Position numbers and translations under genes: made by a program
In this document: one piece after another, positions 56,432 to 64,000 of the stretch
Position numbering within the stretch: position 1 is the first letter of the stretch
Layout: the number at the start of each line of letters is the position of its first letter
Assembly: GCF_017377505.1 (NCBI RefSeq)
Contig: NZ_JAFREN010000015.1
Location: 41,934 to 105,933, forward strand
Length of the DNA stretch: 64,000 nucleotides
Direction of reading: 5' to 3'
From: Enterococcus sp. DIV0212c
GTDB taxonomy: Bacteria > Bacillota > Bacilli > Lactobacillales > Enterococcaceae
The notes under the pieces: model-generated
What the model was told of the DNA's origin: nothing
The model's input: the letters and a program-made list of their open reading frames with translations, nothing else
Databases searched by the model: none

Positions 56432-57721
56432 ATTAAGTATTTTGAAGAAACGTCAGTGTTAGAAAAATCTATAGAGAGATTGACCTTTATGTTCAATACT
56501 TTTGACAGAGTCTATTTTTCTTTTAGTGGTGGAAAAGATAGTGGTGTCATGGTGCTGTTAGCAAATATGGTCGCAAAAAAAATGGGGAAAAAGTTTGATC
56601 TATTAATTCTAAATATTGAGGCAAACTATGACAGTACTGATTCATTTATTTCTACGTTAGAAAAGTTAGAAAGCATAGAATGTATTTATCATTTTTGTTT
56701 GCCGTTCTATGAGGATAATACACTAAGTATTTTTCAACCCCAATGGAAAATGTGGGATGAAAAAGTGAAAAATCTGTGGGTGCAGGAAATGCCTGAACAT
56801 GCATTAACACTCAATAACATCCCAACTGAACTAAGGGCACTATTTGACTCTTGTTATGGAAATCCAGATGTGTTTCTTTCGAAGTTTGGAAATTGGTATT
56901 ATCAATTTCATAAGGGGGAAGATGAAAACTTTAAAGTTGTTTGTGGTATTGGAATTAGAACGCAAGAAAGTCTAAATAGATATTTAGCAATCACTAAAGG
57001 TAAGCATAAATGGGCCAATAGAAGCTGGCTGAATCTTTCATTGGGAAACTGCATCAAAGCGTATCCTATTTATGATTGGTCAGTAGAAGACATATTTGCT
57101 GCTTATTCTTATTATGATTGGCCAATAAATCAATTTTATGAAAAGTGTTACAAATTAGGTATCCCACTTTCTTTAATGAGGATATGCCAACCGTTTGGCC
57201 TACATCAAAGAAGGAGTCTAACAATGTATGCAGCAATCGAGCCTGCAACGTGGGAGAAAATTGTTAAAAGAGTTAGCGGTGTAAATTTTGGAATGTTATA
57301 CGCGCAAACCTCTGTACTTGGGCACTTTAAAACATCAAAACCAGCTCATATGACATGGCAAGAGTATGCTATTTTTCTTTTGGAATCAATTGGTTTAGTG
57401 TCACCAGCACTTAGAGATCATTACTACAGAAAAATCAAAATATTAATGGATTACTACGAAAAAAACTTTGGAATGAGTATAGCTGACATTGTTGATGAAG
57501 CAAAGGCTGCTGATTGGAAATATGATGAAAAGCTTTGGCATAACTGGAAAGGGATTGCTAGAGCAATAGAAAAAAATGACTTTTCTTTATCAACGCGACA
57601 ATATAGTTTCACTCAAGCGGATGCAAAAGATTTGTATGCAATTTATGACGATTACAAGGGCAGTTTAAATTTTGACGATTCACCAAACCGAGCAGTTAGG
57701 GAATTTAAGAAAAAAATTTAG
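56432..57721 (+). CDS. ibrA: IbrA-like PAPS-reductase-family protein (DUF3440)
   Basis: A 429-aa PP-loop ATP-pyrophosphatase-type protein. SFSGGKDSG (residues ~31-38) is the nucleotide-binding loop of the PAPS reductase/N-type ATPase group, and the long C-terminal DUF3440 part (RTQESLNRY, KAYPIYDWSVEDIF, LMRICQPFG) identifies IbrA. The first usual start codon is a GTG at 56456, but GGAGGG lies at 56420-56425 and the in-frame residues KYFEETSVLEKSIERL look like the true N-terminus, so initiation at ATT 56432 is proposed. In E. coli IbrA and IbrB affect expression of surface immunoglobulin-binding proteins; the chemistry is not known. Confidence 0.8.
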   Translation: MKYFEETSVLEKSIERLTFMFNTFDRVYFSFSGGKDSGVMVLLANMVAKKMGKKFDLLILNIEANYDSTDSFISTLEKLESIECIYHFCLPFYEDNTLSIFQPQWKMWDEKVKNLWVQEMPEHALTLNNIPTELRALFDSCYGNPDVFLSKFGNWYYQFHKGEDENFKVVCGIGIRTQESLNRYLAITKGKHKWANRSWLNLSLGNCIKAYPIYDWSVEDIFAAYSYYDWPINQFYEKCYKLGIPLSLMRICQPFGLHQRRSLTMYAAIEPATWEKIVKRVSGVNFGMLYAQTSVLGHFKTSKPAHMTWQEYAIFLLESIGLVSPALRDHYYRKIKILMDYYEKNFGMSIADIVDEAKAADWKYDEKLWHNWKGIARAIEKNDFSLSTRQYSFTQADAKDLYAIYDDYKGSLNFDDSPNRAVREFKKKI

Positions 57722-57730
57722 GAGGAAGAT

Positions 57731-58135
57731 ATGGAGTTAATGATATTTAGTCCGCCTTACAAAAAAGATATTTTTTATAGATTGATGGGAAAATATTTTG
57801 CTGAAGATATCTATCAGAACAAGTTTCCTTATCTAGTTAATACATCGACGACTACTTGGTATCTACTTGTCAAAGATCAAATGGTTAAAGGGTTCATGTC
57901 TTTTGATTGTCAGAAGAAGAAAACAATCCTCGGTGAAATGTACTTTGAAAATGTTGAGGATGAATTAAAATATGAAAAACTAATTTTAAAAAAATTGATA
58001 AAAGCTATTAACAACAATTCCTCTTACCCAATTGAGACGGCAGTTGAAGATGGTCGACAAAAAATGCTATTAGAAGAGTTCGGATTTATCCAATATAAAC
58101 AAACGAAAAACTACTATTTTTTACGAAGGAGTTAG
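57731..58135 (+). CDS. GNAT-like acetyltransferase between ibrA and ibrB
   Basis: A 134-aa protein with an alpha/beta layout like a short GNAT N-acyltransferase (KGFMSFDCQKKKTILGEMYF, then LLEEFGFIQYKQTKNYYFL). The usual acetyl-CoA loop is not obvious, so the activity is uncertain. AGGAGGA precedes the ATG; gaps to both neighbours are under 12 bp, so the three genes form one operon. Confidence 0.55.
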   Translation: MELMIFSPPYKKDIFYRLMGKYFAEDIYQNKFPYLVNTSTTTWYLLVKDQMVKGFMSFDCQKKKTILGEMYFENVEDELKYEKLILKKLIKAINNNSSYPIETAVEDGRQKMLLEEFGFIQYKQTKNYYFLRRS

Positions 58136-58138
58136 AAC

Positions 58139-58657
58139 ATGAGTGAAATAGATTTTCCTGTTATGAATGTAAAGATGGTTGAAATCGGAAAAATTCAGAA
58201 AAATTTTTATAACCCTAATCTTGTTGCGAAGCCTGAGCTTGAATTGTTAGAACACTCAATTAGAGAAGATGGGTTCACTCAACCGATTGTTTGTTACTAC
58301 AGTAAAGAAAAAGATGTTTACATCATTGTTGATGGTTTTCATCGATATCTCGTTGCAAAAGAGCGATTAAATTTGACGCATATTCCGGTAACTATTATTG
58401 AAAAAGACTTAAGTCACCGTATTGCATCAACCATTCGTCACAATCGAGCAAGAGGAACACATGGCGTTGAATCAATGAGCAATGTTGTTCAACAATTGTT
58501 GCTACAGGGATGGACAGATGAAGAAATAGGACATCATTTAGGGATGGAAAGAGAAGAGGTTTTACGGTTAAAACAAACGGGAGGATTGAAGACATTGTTT
58601 TCTAATCATAAATTTAGTAATTCATGGGTTACTTTTGAAGAAAGATATTACAAATGA
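58139..58657 (+). CDS. ibrB: IbrB-like ParB/sulfiredoxin-fold protein
   Basis: A 172-aa ParB-N-domain protein. Motifs are NPNLVAKPELELLEHSIRED, then GFTQPIVCYY and DGFHRYLVA (ParB box), then TIRHNRARGTHG. A helix-turn-helix-like end (WTDEEIGHHLGMEREEVLRL) follows. ParB-N/Srx-fold proteins act as CTPases or ATP-dependent enzymes. Pairing with IbrA is conserved in proteobacterial plasmids and phages. Confidence 0.82.
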   Translation: MSEIDFPVMNVKMVEIGKIQKNFYNPNLVAKPELELLEHSIREDGFTQPIVCYYSKEKDVYIIVDGFHRYLVAKERLNLTHIPVTIIEKDLSHRIASTIRHNRARGTHGVESMSNVVQQLLLQGWTDEEIGHHLGMEREEVLRLKQTGGLKTLFSNHKFSNSWVTFEERYYK

Positions 58658-58834
58658 TTTTTGCTGACTGCTCACTACGAGTGAATTTAAAGTAGGCGTA
58701 AATAACCATAAAAATATGATATTTTTTATCTTTATATGTTCTATATCGCGCTAAAGTATAATAAATACTTCGCTTTAAGTGTGTTTAAATAAAGTAAGAA
58801 CGTTCTAACAATAAATTGATTGAGGTGGTTTACG

Positions 58835-59410
58835 ATGAAAAAAAAGATTAAAACTAGAGATATTACATTTGTTGGGGTTTTAAGTGCATTGGGTTTTGTA
58901 TTAATGCTATTTTCATTTCCTGTTTTGCCAATGTTTTCTTATCTGAAAATTGATTTTAGTGATGTTGCTGTAATAATTGGGATGTATATCATTAGCCCTG
59001 TAGCTGGCGTTTGTATTGCGCTAATTAAAACCATCCTTCATTATCTATCTACAGGAGGTGATATCGCTAAGTTAATTGGAGATGTGACTAGTTTTATTGC
59101 ATCGTTGTCAGTTACATTACCATTTTACTACTTTACTAAAAATAAACTTTCAAAAAAAAATATCTTGTTGGGCGGGTTATCCAGTACGATTTTTCTCACT
59201 GTTATTTTGGCATTAGCAAATTACTTTGTCATTACGCCACTCTATTTATCTGTCCTTAACATGGACTTTGGAATGACTACTTTAAAACTTATTACAGTAA
59301 GTATAATTCCATTCAATTTAATCAAGGGCCTAATATTAAGTGTGATGTTTTTGATTGTTCTTACAAAACTTATTCCTGCTATTTCCAAATTTTCTAGTAA
59401 AAAATATTGA
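58835..59410 (+). CDS. ribU: ECF transporter S component, riboflavin type
   Basis: A 191-aa membrane protein with about six helices. It resembles RibU: FVGVLSALGFVLMLFSFPV start, then FSYLKIDFSDVAVIIGMYI and PVAGVCIALIKTILHYLSTG. S components bind the vitamin and dock onto a shared EcfAA'T module that is not in the window. The ATG at 58835 follows GAGGTGG; the frame extends five codons upstream. No FMN riboswitch is visible. A copy of its 3' end lies at 60865-60963. Confidence 0.8.
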   Translation: MKKKIKTRDITFVGVLSALGFVLMLFSFPVLPMFSYLKIDFSDVAVIIGMYIISPVAGVCIALIKTILHYLSTGGDIAKLIGDVTSFIASLSVTLPFYYFTKNKLSKKNILLGGLSSTIFLTVILALANYFVITPLYLSVLNMDFGMTTLKLITVSIIPFNLIKGLILSVMFLIVLTKLIPAISKFSSKKY

Positions 59411-59528
59411 AGTGGATAATTTAAGATTAATATAATTTGTTAACTACTTAAATATTTACAGTCAGTCAACTTGTTTTCTCTTAATAATTTGACTAGTAAT
59501 AATTATTTGAATGATTAGAGGGGATTAG

Positions 59529-60035
59529 ATGGAGAAATTGATTTATAACATGAAACCTATCGGAAAGATTGTCTCAAAAAATAAAAAATATTTCTTAACC
59601 ATACTACCTAGATATATGAATGGAGTTACTGGCTGTAGTGAATATAGCCATTTAATTGTCATCTGGTTATTTACAAAACAATCTACAACTCTTGAATCTC
59701 AAAATTATGTTTGGAAGCAGCCCTATTTAGAGGGACCAGAATATATGGGTGTTTTTGCCTTAAGACAACCTGAACGACCTAATCCAATTGCTTTAAGCAT
59801 TGTTGAGATTGTAGATCAAAATCTAATTGAGGGTTATATAGAGGTTGATTATATTGATGCCGATAATGAATCAGCAATACTTGATATCAAACCCTACATA
59901 CCAAGTATGGACTATGTGGAAAATGCTAAAGTTCCAGAGTGGTCAAAACACTGGCCACAAGAAAGAAAAAAATCCCTTGGTTATGACTTTAGAAAAGATA
60001 TTAATCCACAAATTTTGTCTGAAAACAAAAAATAG
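59529..60035 (+). CDS. trmO: tRNA m6t6A37 methyltransferase TrmO
   Basis: A 168-aa SAM-dependent enzyme of the TsaA/YaeB family that N6-methylates t6A37 in tRNA-Thr. The PIGKIVSKNKKYF start, GCSEYSHLIVIWLF, and the strongly conserved FALRQPERPNPIALSIVEIV followed by a DIKPYIP segment are visible. The C-terminal KDINPQ is near the usual end. AGAGGGG precedes the ATG. The product uses the substrate made by the Sua5 pathway (6429-7466). Confidence 0.88.
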   Translation: MEKLIYNMKPIGKIVSKNKKYFLTILPRYMNGVTGCSEYSHLIVIWLFTKQSTTLESQNYVWKQPYLEGPEYMGVFALRQPERPNPIALSIVEIVDQNLIEGYIEVDYIDADNESAILDIKPYIPSMDYVENAKVPEWSKHWPQERKKSLGYDFRKDINPQILSENKK

Positions 60036-60052
60036 TAATGGAGGACTAATCA

Positions 60053-60700
60053 ATGAAAAAACTTTATATTATACGCCATAGTGAAACATTGCTGAATACA
60101 TTGAATAGATTACAAGGAGCTATTGATAGTCCTTTAACACAGTGTGGAGAAGAAGAGTGTGTGTTGCTTGCCAATTGTTTAAAGAAGACTACTATTCAAA
60201 ATATCTATTCTAGCGATAGTTTACGAGCTGTGAAAACAGCTAAAATAATTGAAAATAGTAACGAAGAATTTCACTTTATTTCTAGTGATGAACAGTTTAG
60301 GGAGTGGAATTTTGGTGTTTTAGAAGGTTCTAAAATAAGTACACTTAACGAATTTCTGAAAACTAAAATGAAGGATACAAGTTTTTCATATCTTAATTCT
60401 CATCTAAATGAATTAGCTGATACTATTGCTCAAGAAAGTGTAGATAAAATAGAAACATATAGTGAATTATCTTCTAGGTTGATGAATGGACTAAATAATT
60501 TAATTCAGAATGATCTATCTGAAAAAGATATTTTATTAGTAACCCATGCATTTTCTATGAAAACAATTTTGAATGAGTTGAATTATTCGGGTTTGAGTAG
60601 TTTAAAAATTAAAGGTGCAAATACAGTTATCATTCTTGAAATAGTTAAAGAGGACATACAATTGCGAGAAGTGACTAATCTGGCTGATGCTATTTTGTAA
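60053..60700 (+). CDS. Histidine phosphatase superfamily protein
   Basis: A 215-aa phosphatase of the phosphoglycerate-mutase-like branch. The nucleophile motif is LYIIRHSETLLNTLNRLQGA, with RHS where most members have RHG, and the second histidine is in LLVTHAFSM. Arg in SSDSLRAVKTAKII is as expected. The substrate cannot be predicted. It starts behind AATGGAGG, 17 bp after trmO. Confidence 0.82.
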   Translation: MKKLYIIRHSETLLNTLNRLQGAIDSPLTQCGEEECVLLANCLKKTTIQNIYSSDSLRAVKTAKIIENSNEEFHFISSDEQFREWNFGVLEGSKISTLNEFLKTKMKDTSFSYLNSHLNELADTIAQESVDKIETYSELSSRLMNGLNNLIQNDLSEKDILLVTHAFSMKTILNELNYSGLSSLKIKGANTVIILEIVKEDIQLREVTNLADAIL

Positions 60701-60799
60701 AAGTGAGTGGGTTTTACTAATAAAATAGCTAGTTCTTTGTAATATATACAATTAAAATAATTCAAGTTCTATTGTTAGACAAAAATATTTTTATTTATA

Positions 60800-60836
60800 A
60801 GAGAGTTTCTAGATATTCTAGATACTCTCTCATTTT
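60800..60836 (+). terminator. Terminator after the phosphatase gene
   Basis: 13-bp arms AGAGAGTTTCTAG/CTAGATACTCTCT with one mismatch, followed by CATTTT. Confidence 0.75.
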
Positions 60837-60864
60837 AAATTTACCAATTTAGTAATAGTTCAAT

Positions 60865-60963
60865 TTTAATTTAATTAAAGGCTTGATATTAAGTGTGATA
60901 TTTTTGATAGTTCTTACAAAATTTATCCCTGCTATTTCTAGATTCCCTAGTAAACAATACTGA
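60865..60963 (+). pseudogene. Duplicated 3' fragment of the ribU gene
   Basis: 32 codons and a stop, FNLIKGLILSVIFLIVLTKF then IPAISRFPSKQY, nearly repeat the last codons of the riboflavin S component gene (59309-59410), with several silent and a few coding differences. No start or upstream part exists. The match begins around 60855. Confidence 0.8.
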
Positions 60964-61022
60964 AGAGAAAAATCTAAAGGTACAACCAAAATCTTTTAAG
61001 GATCGAAGGAGGCCAATTTACT

Positions 61023-61277
61023 ATGCTTAATTACTGTTATTTTTGTTCTAAGTGTATTCGTAGCAAAGATCAACTAACAGATGAAAAAGGAAACAGTTAC
61101 TGTTCTATCGAATGTAAAGAAAAGGAACTGATTCTTGAAGTTGATGCAATAAATAATTATTTTCCAAAGAGGATGTTAAGGAAGCATCAACTGAGAGAAA
61201 CTCCCACGAATAATTACAAGCTAAGTAGAAAATTAAAAGGATATTTTTGTAATTATAAATTCATTTTTAGGAGCTGA
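61023..61277 (+). CDS. Small zinc-knuckle-like protein
   Basis: An 84-aa protein with a possible zinc site: CYFCSKC near the N-terminus and YCSIECKE at about 27-34. The rest is basic and helical. I do not recognise the family. AAGGAGGCC precedes the ATG. It lies 8 bp before the AbiGi-like gene and so is probably co-expressed with it. Confidence 0.65.
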   Translation: MLNYCYFCSKCIRSKDQLTDEKGNSYCSIECKEKELILEVDAINNYFPKRMLRKHQLRETPTNNYKLSRKLKGYFCNYKFIFRS

Positions 61278-61284
61278 TGAACTG

Positions 61285-62007
61285 GTGGGAAGTGCAGCGA
61301 ATTTGGTTGACCGTACAGATATATCAAGATTTTTGACACATTTAACTAGAAGTACGGTTGAGTTATCTGCCTTGGATAATTTAATATCCATTCTAAATGA
61401 TCACAAGATAAACGCCTCTACTTTTTGCTGTATGTTTAATAAAGAGCTAGCTAAATTATCGCAAAAGCAGCAGAAGGAATTCAGTGTAACTTGCTTTACA
61501 GAAACACCATTAGACCGTTTAAAAGTAGTTGTTAAAACCTTAGTACACAACAATAGGAGGTTTGAACCCTATGGATTGATTTTTTTGAAAGATACTCACT
61601 GCATAGAAACTGGTTTCGGTATTAATCCTGTTATTTACGTTAGAGATCAAAATAGGAATCTTACAAAATCATTTTGGAACCAATTTAATAATTGGAAAGA
61701 AAAGCCTAATGAAAATATTACTTTTCCTACTTTGGGTTGTTTAGTGAATCACGTTAGTTTAGAAAATGATTTTCAATGGCAACGAGAATGGCGTATGAAA
61801 GGCGATTACTCTTTTGATTATGCACAAGTAATTGCGGTAATTGCTCCACAAGAGGAGCATGGCAGGATAAAGAAATTCTGTATATTTGAAGATGTTAATA
61901 AATTAACATTTATTGACTCCGAATGGGATATTGAAGAGATTTTATATCAACTTTCTAAAAAATATTGGCAATTGAGTGAGCAAGTTTTGAATGTGTTTAA
62001 AGAATAA
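61285..62007 (+). CDS. AbiGi-like protein (abortive infection antitoxin family)
   Basis: A 240-aa protein. DISRFLTHLTRSTVE at the start, then TCFTETPLDRLK, PYGLIFLKD, NPVIYVRDQN and FQWQREWRMKGDYSF, are the features I associate with AbiGi, the antitoxin-like part of the lactococcal AbiG phage-exclusion system. The start is probably GTG at 61285, after AGGAG with a rather long spacer. No AbiGii gene follows; instead there is a PIN-like nuclease. The family call is moderate. Confidence 0.55.
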   Translation: MGSAANLVDRTDISRFLTHLTRSTVELSALDNLISILNDHKINASTFCCMFNKELAKLSQKQQKEFSVTCFTETPLDRLKVVVKTLVHNNRRFEPYGLIFLKDTHCIETGFGINPVIYVRDQNRNLTKSFWNQFNNWKEKPNENITFPTLGCLVNHVSLENDFQWQREWRMKGDYSFDYAQVIAVIAPQEEHGRIKKFCIFEDVNKLTFIDSEWDIEEILYQLSKKYWQLSEQVLNVFKE

Positions 62008-62147
62008 AATTTGGTACTAAATTCTCGTTCTAAGAGGGAATATTAGTATTGAGGTTAAGATAAAAATACTAGAGAAAAGTTGTCTTTTTCATAATATAAA
62101 TGGATAATAGATTAGATAAGAGTACTAATAAGGTTGGAGGAGAAAAC

Positions 62148-63758
62148 ATGTTAAAAAATTCTGAAGAGTTGATAAATTTTTTGAATCAAGAAGAGGTTCT
62201 AATTGTTTTGGATAGTTCTGCTATCTTAGACATATATAAACACGATCAAGCTTATTCCCATAATTTATTAAAGACTTACCAAATAAACTTGGATAAGGTA
62301 TGGGTACCTAATCATGTTAGTGTAGAAGTAGAACGTAACCAACATAGTGTTGAGGCATCACGGAAAACAGAAATTGATAGACTTCCAAAAAATATTAATG
62401 AATCTATAAGAAAATTCAAGCAAAACATTTCAGCTTTACTGAAAAATCCTCGGAAATTTAATTATCCTTCTGTACCAACTTTAAGTAGTCAACTAGAATC
62501 TAAAATAGATGAACTAGAACAGATAGTTTCTGATTATGAAAATCGAGTTTGTTCAATTGTAGAGGATAGACAACCAGGGATTGTTTCAGAATTTCTAGAG
62601 AAACTTAAAAGTTCTGGAAAGGTCGGGGAGGGTTACGATATTTTTGATAAGTTAGCTATTTATACTGAAGGCAATATAAGATACGAGTTAAATATACCAC
62701 CTGGATTTAAGGATGCTAAACCTAAAGATAAAAAAGATGAAAAAGGTAAGAAAAATAAGAAAGATAAGAAAGACAAGCAAGATGAAACAGGTACTAGAAA
62801 ATTTGGAGATTTAATTATTTGGAAAGAGATTCTTGATAAGATCAATTCAGATAGACAATCTCTTTTATTTATAACAAGTGATGTAAAATGTGATTGGTGG
62901 GAATTAGACGAGGATAAAAAGATAATAGACAAACACACAATGCTAAATGAAGAGTTTGAAAAGGTAACTGGATTACCCAAAGCTAACTTTGAAATGTTAT
63001 TTACAGGAACCTTTTTCAATTTAATGCTGGGTACAGAAGATTTTATTAATCAAAGTTATGATAAAACTATTGAATTAATTGTGACAGATTATTCATTAAA
63101 TGCATTAGATAAAGTGGAACAGTTTATCACGGTTAGTGACATTGAAGATGAATTAAATGAAAAACTTAATTTGGCATTTGAATTTAGTAATGGAGATTTT
63201 ACAAATTACGTGGAAGAACCTTTCACCGAATTAGATGTTAATGAGTTGACTGATACGGATATAACAGAAGTAAATGTCTCAAATGAGGAAGACTGCTTAA
63301 AAATGAGTATTGAGTTAACCTCTATTTGTGATGTTGAGACAAAATGTACGATTTATGGGGATAACGAAATAGATTACGGGTATGATGTATATATAAATTA
63401 CATGATGTACATTACCATACCCATTAATGAAAATGAGGATATAGATACAGATACTGATGGAAGTTCGTATCTAGTATTTAATGAAGAGAATATGCTTGAT
63501 TTAGACAATGTCGAAATTGACTACGAATATGGTGAAATTTACCAAGTTATTACTACATCGTCACCATTTGATGCTGACGATGAGTATGACGAACTATGTG
63601 TAAAATGTAAAGTTAGACAAGGTGAATACAGAACCTTTGAATATGAACCACTCTGTTCGCCTTGTTCAGAGGAAATGTCGCCTTGTCCAGATTGTGAATT
63701 ATTTTTCCCATCTGGATCAATAGGAGCATTTTGTGATGTTTGTGCTATGAATCATTAA
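62148..63758 (+). CDS. PIN-like domain protein with zinc-ribbon end
   Basis: A 536-aa protein. The N-terminal ~300 residues look like the PIN_8 class: acidic residues in IVLDSSAILDIY, VWVPNHVSVEVERN, and the pair FGDLIIWKEILDKI and LLFITSDVKCDWWELD. A long Lys-rich stretch (~190-215) interrupts it. Residues ~325-480 are acidic and unplaced. The end carries four CxxC pairs (CVKC, CSPC, CPDC, CDVC), likely zinc ribbons. The ATG at 62148 follows GGAGGAG; the frame runs 16 codons further up. PIN domains are usually RNases, so an RNA-cleaving defence effector is inferred. Confidence 0.75.
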   Translation: MLKNSEELINFLNQEEVLIVLDSSAILDIYKHDQAYSHNLLKTYQINLDKVWVPNHVSVEVERNQHSVEASRKTEIDRLPKNINESIRKFKQNISALLKNPRKFNYPSVPTLSSQLESKIDELEQIVSDYENRVCSIVEDRQPGIVSEFLEKLKSSGKVGEGYDIFDKLAIYTEGNIRYELNIPPGFKDAKPKDKKDEKGKKNKKDKKDKQDETGTRKFGDLIIWKEILDKINSDRQSLLFITSDVKCDWWELDEDKKIIDKHTMLNEEFEKVTGLPKANFEMLFTGTFFNLMLGTEDFINQSYDKTIELIVTDYSLNALDKVEQFITVSDIEDELNEKLNLAFEFSNGDFTNYVEEPFTELDVNELTDTDITEVNVSNEEDCLKMSIELTSICDVETKCTIYGDNEIDYGYDVYINYMMYITIPINENEDIDTDTDGSSYLVFNEENMLDLDNVEIDYEYGEIYQVITTSSPFDADDEYDELCVKCKVRQGEYRTFEYEPLCSPCSEEMSPCPDCELFFPSGSIGAFCDVCAMNH

Positions 63759-64000
63759 ACAATCATCCTTTAATTATTAACTTTTGTGTAAGTGAATAAA
63801 ACAATTAAAATTTCTAAAAAGTTGAGGAGCAGATCATTATTGGAAATTGGAGTGAGCAACACTGAACTTTGATAATTAAAACCAATTACTCTTGATACAA
63901 TTTAGTAAAGGATGTTCTTGTCTAAAACTTTAAAAAGAAAAAATATATTAAATTTTTTCGTTACCTTAACTAATAAATTAAAAATAGAAAAGACTGATTT

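Overview
The window is a low-GC Firmicute chromosome and almost certainly an Enterococcus close to the E. faecalis group. The evidence is the gene order (tdk-prfA-prmC-threonylcarbamoyl-AMP synthase-glyA-upp; rodA-like gene, arsC-like gene, gcvH, metNIQ, hemH; sufCDSUB), AGGAGG-type ribosome binding sites, frequent TTG/GTG starts and LPxTG/MucBP surface proteins. The species cannot be fixed by reading alone.

Layout. (1) 1-10080 is conserved core: the end of a purine permease, a KtrB-type potassium channel, an extracellular fumarate-reductase-like flavoprotein lipoprotein, the tdk-to-upp housekeeping run, a DUF2187 protein and a tRNA-Thr(CGT). (2) 10100-20700 lies between the tRNA and the rodA-like gene. 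It holds a MucBP surface protein, a 61-aa coiled-coil protein and a headless siphophage tail module: two truncated phage fragments, then intact tail tube, tail chaperones, tape measure, Dit, Tal and two tail-tip proteins. No capsid, terminase, integrase or lysis genes are seen. (3) 20800-34250 is core again: rodA-like gene, arsC-like gene, gcvH, metNIQ under a T-box, hemH, a TPM-domain protein and the suf operon. Between sufU and sufB sit two tandem 109-nt units whose arms differ but pair in both copies, which is the strongest sign of an undescribed structured RNA here. (4) 34250-64000 is accessory. It starts with a tyrosine integrase and excisionase just after the sufB terminator, and the far boundary is not visible. 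Cargo: a MacAB-like exporter with a lipoprotein and a VanRS-like two-component system; a secreted protein; a sigma-like/HTH pair of the kind seen in conjugative transposons; a surface-protein cluster flanked by two Mga-like regulators and a pseudo-receiver regulator; an orphan class IIa bacteriocin immunity gene; an IbrA-acetyltransferase-IbrB trio; a riboflavin ECF S component with a duplicated 3' fragment; TrmO; a histidine phosphatase; and a possible defence locus (zinc-knuckle protein, AbiGi-like protein, PIN-like nuclease).

How the parts may work together. The fumarate-reductase-like protein carries a near-match to the FMN-transferase attachment motif in its linker, and the accessory region carries a riboflavin transporter component. 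Both fit flavin-based extracellular electron transfer, but the link is inference. The methionine importer is controlled by a T-box that has an extra perfect 21-bp hairpin after its terminator. The accessory region looks like a patchwork of surface, sensing and defence modules without visible conjugation machinery. Family assignments rest on motifs and remembered family features; no database search was possible.
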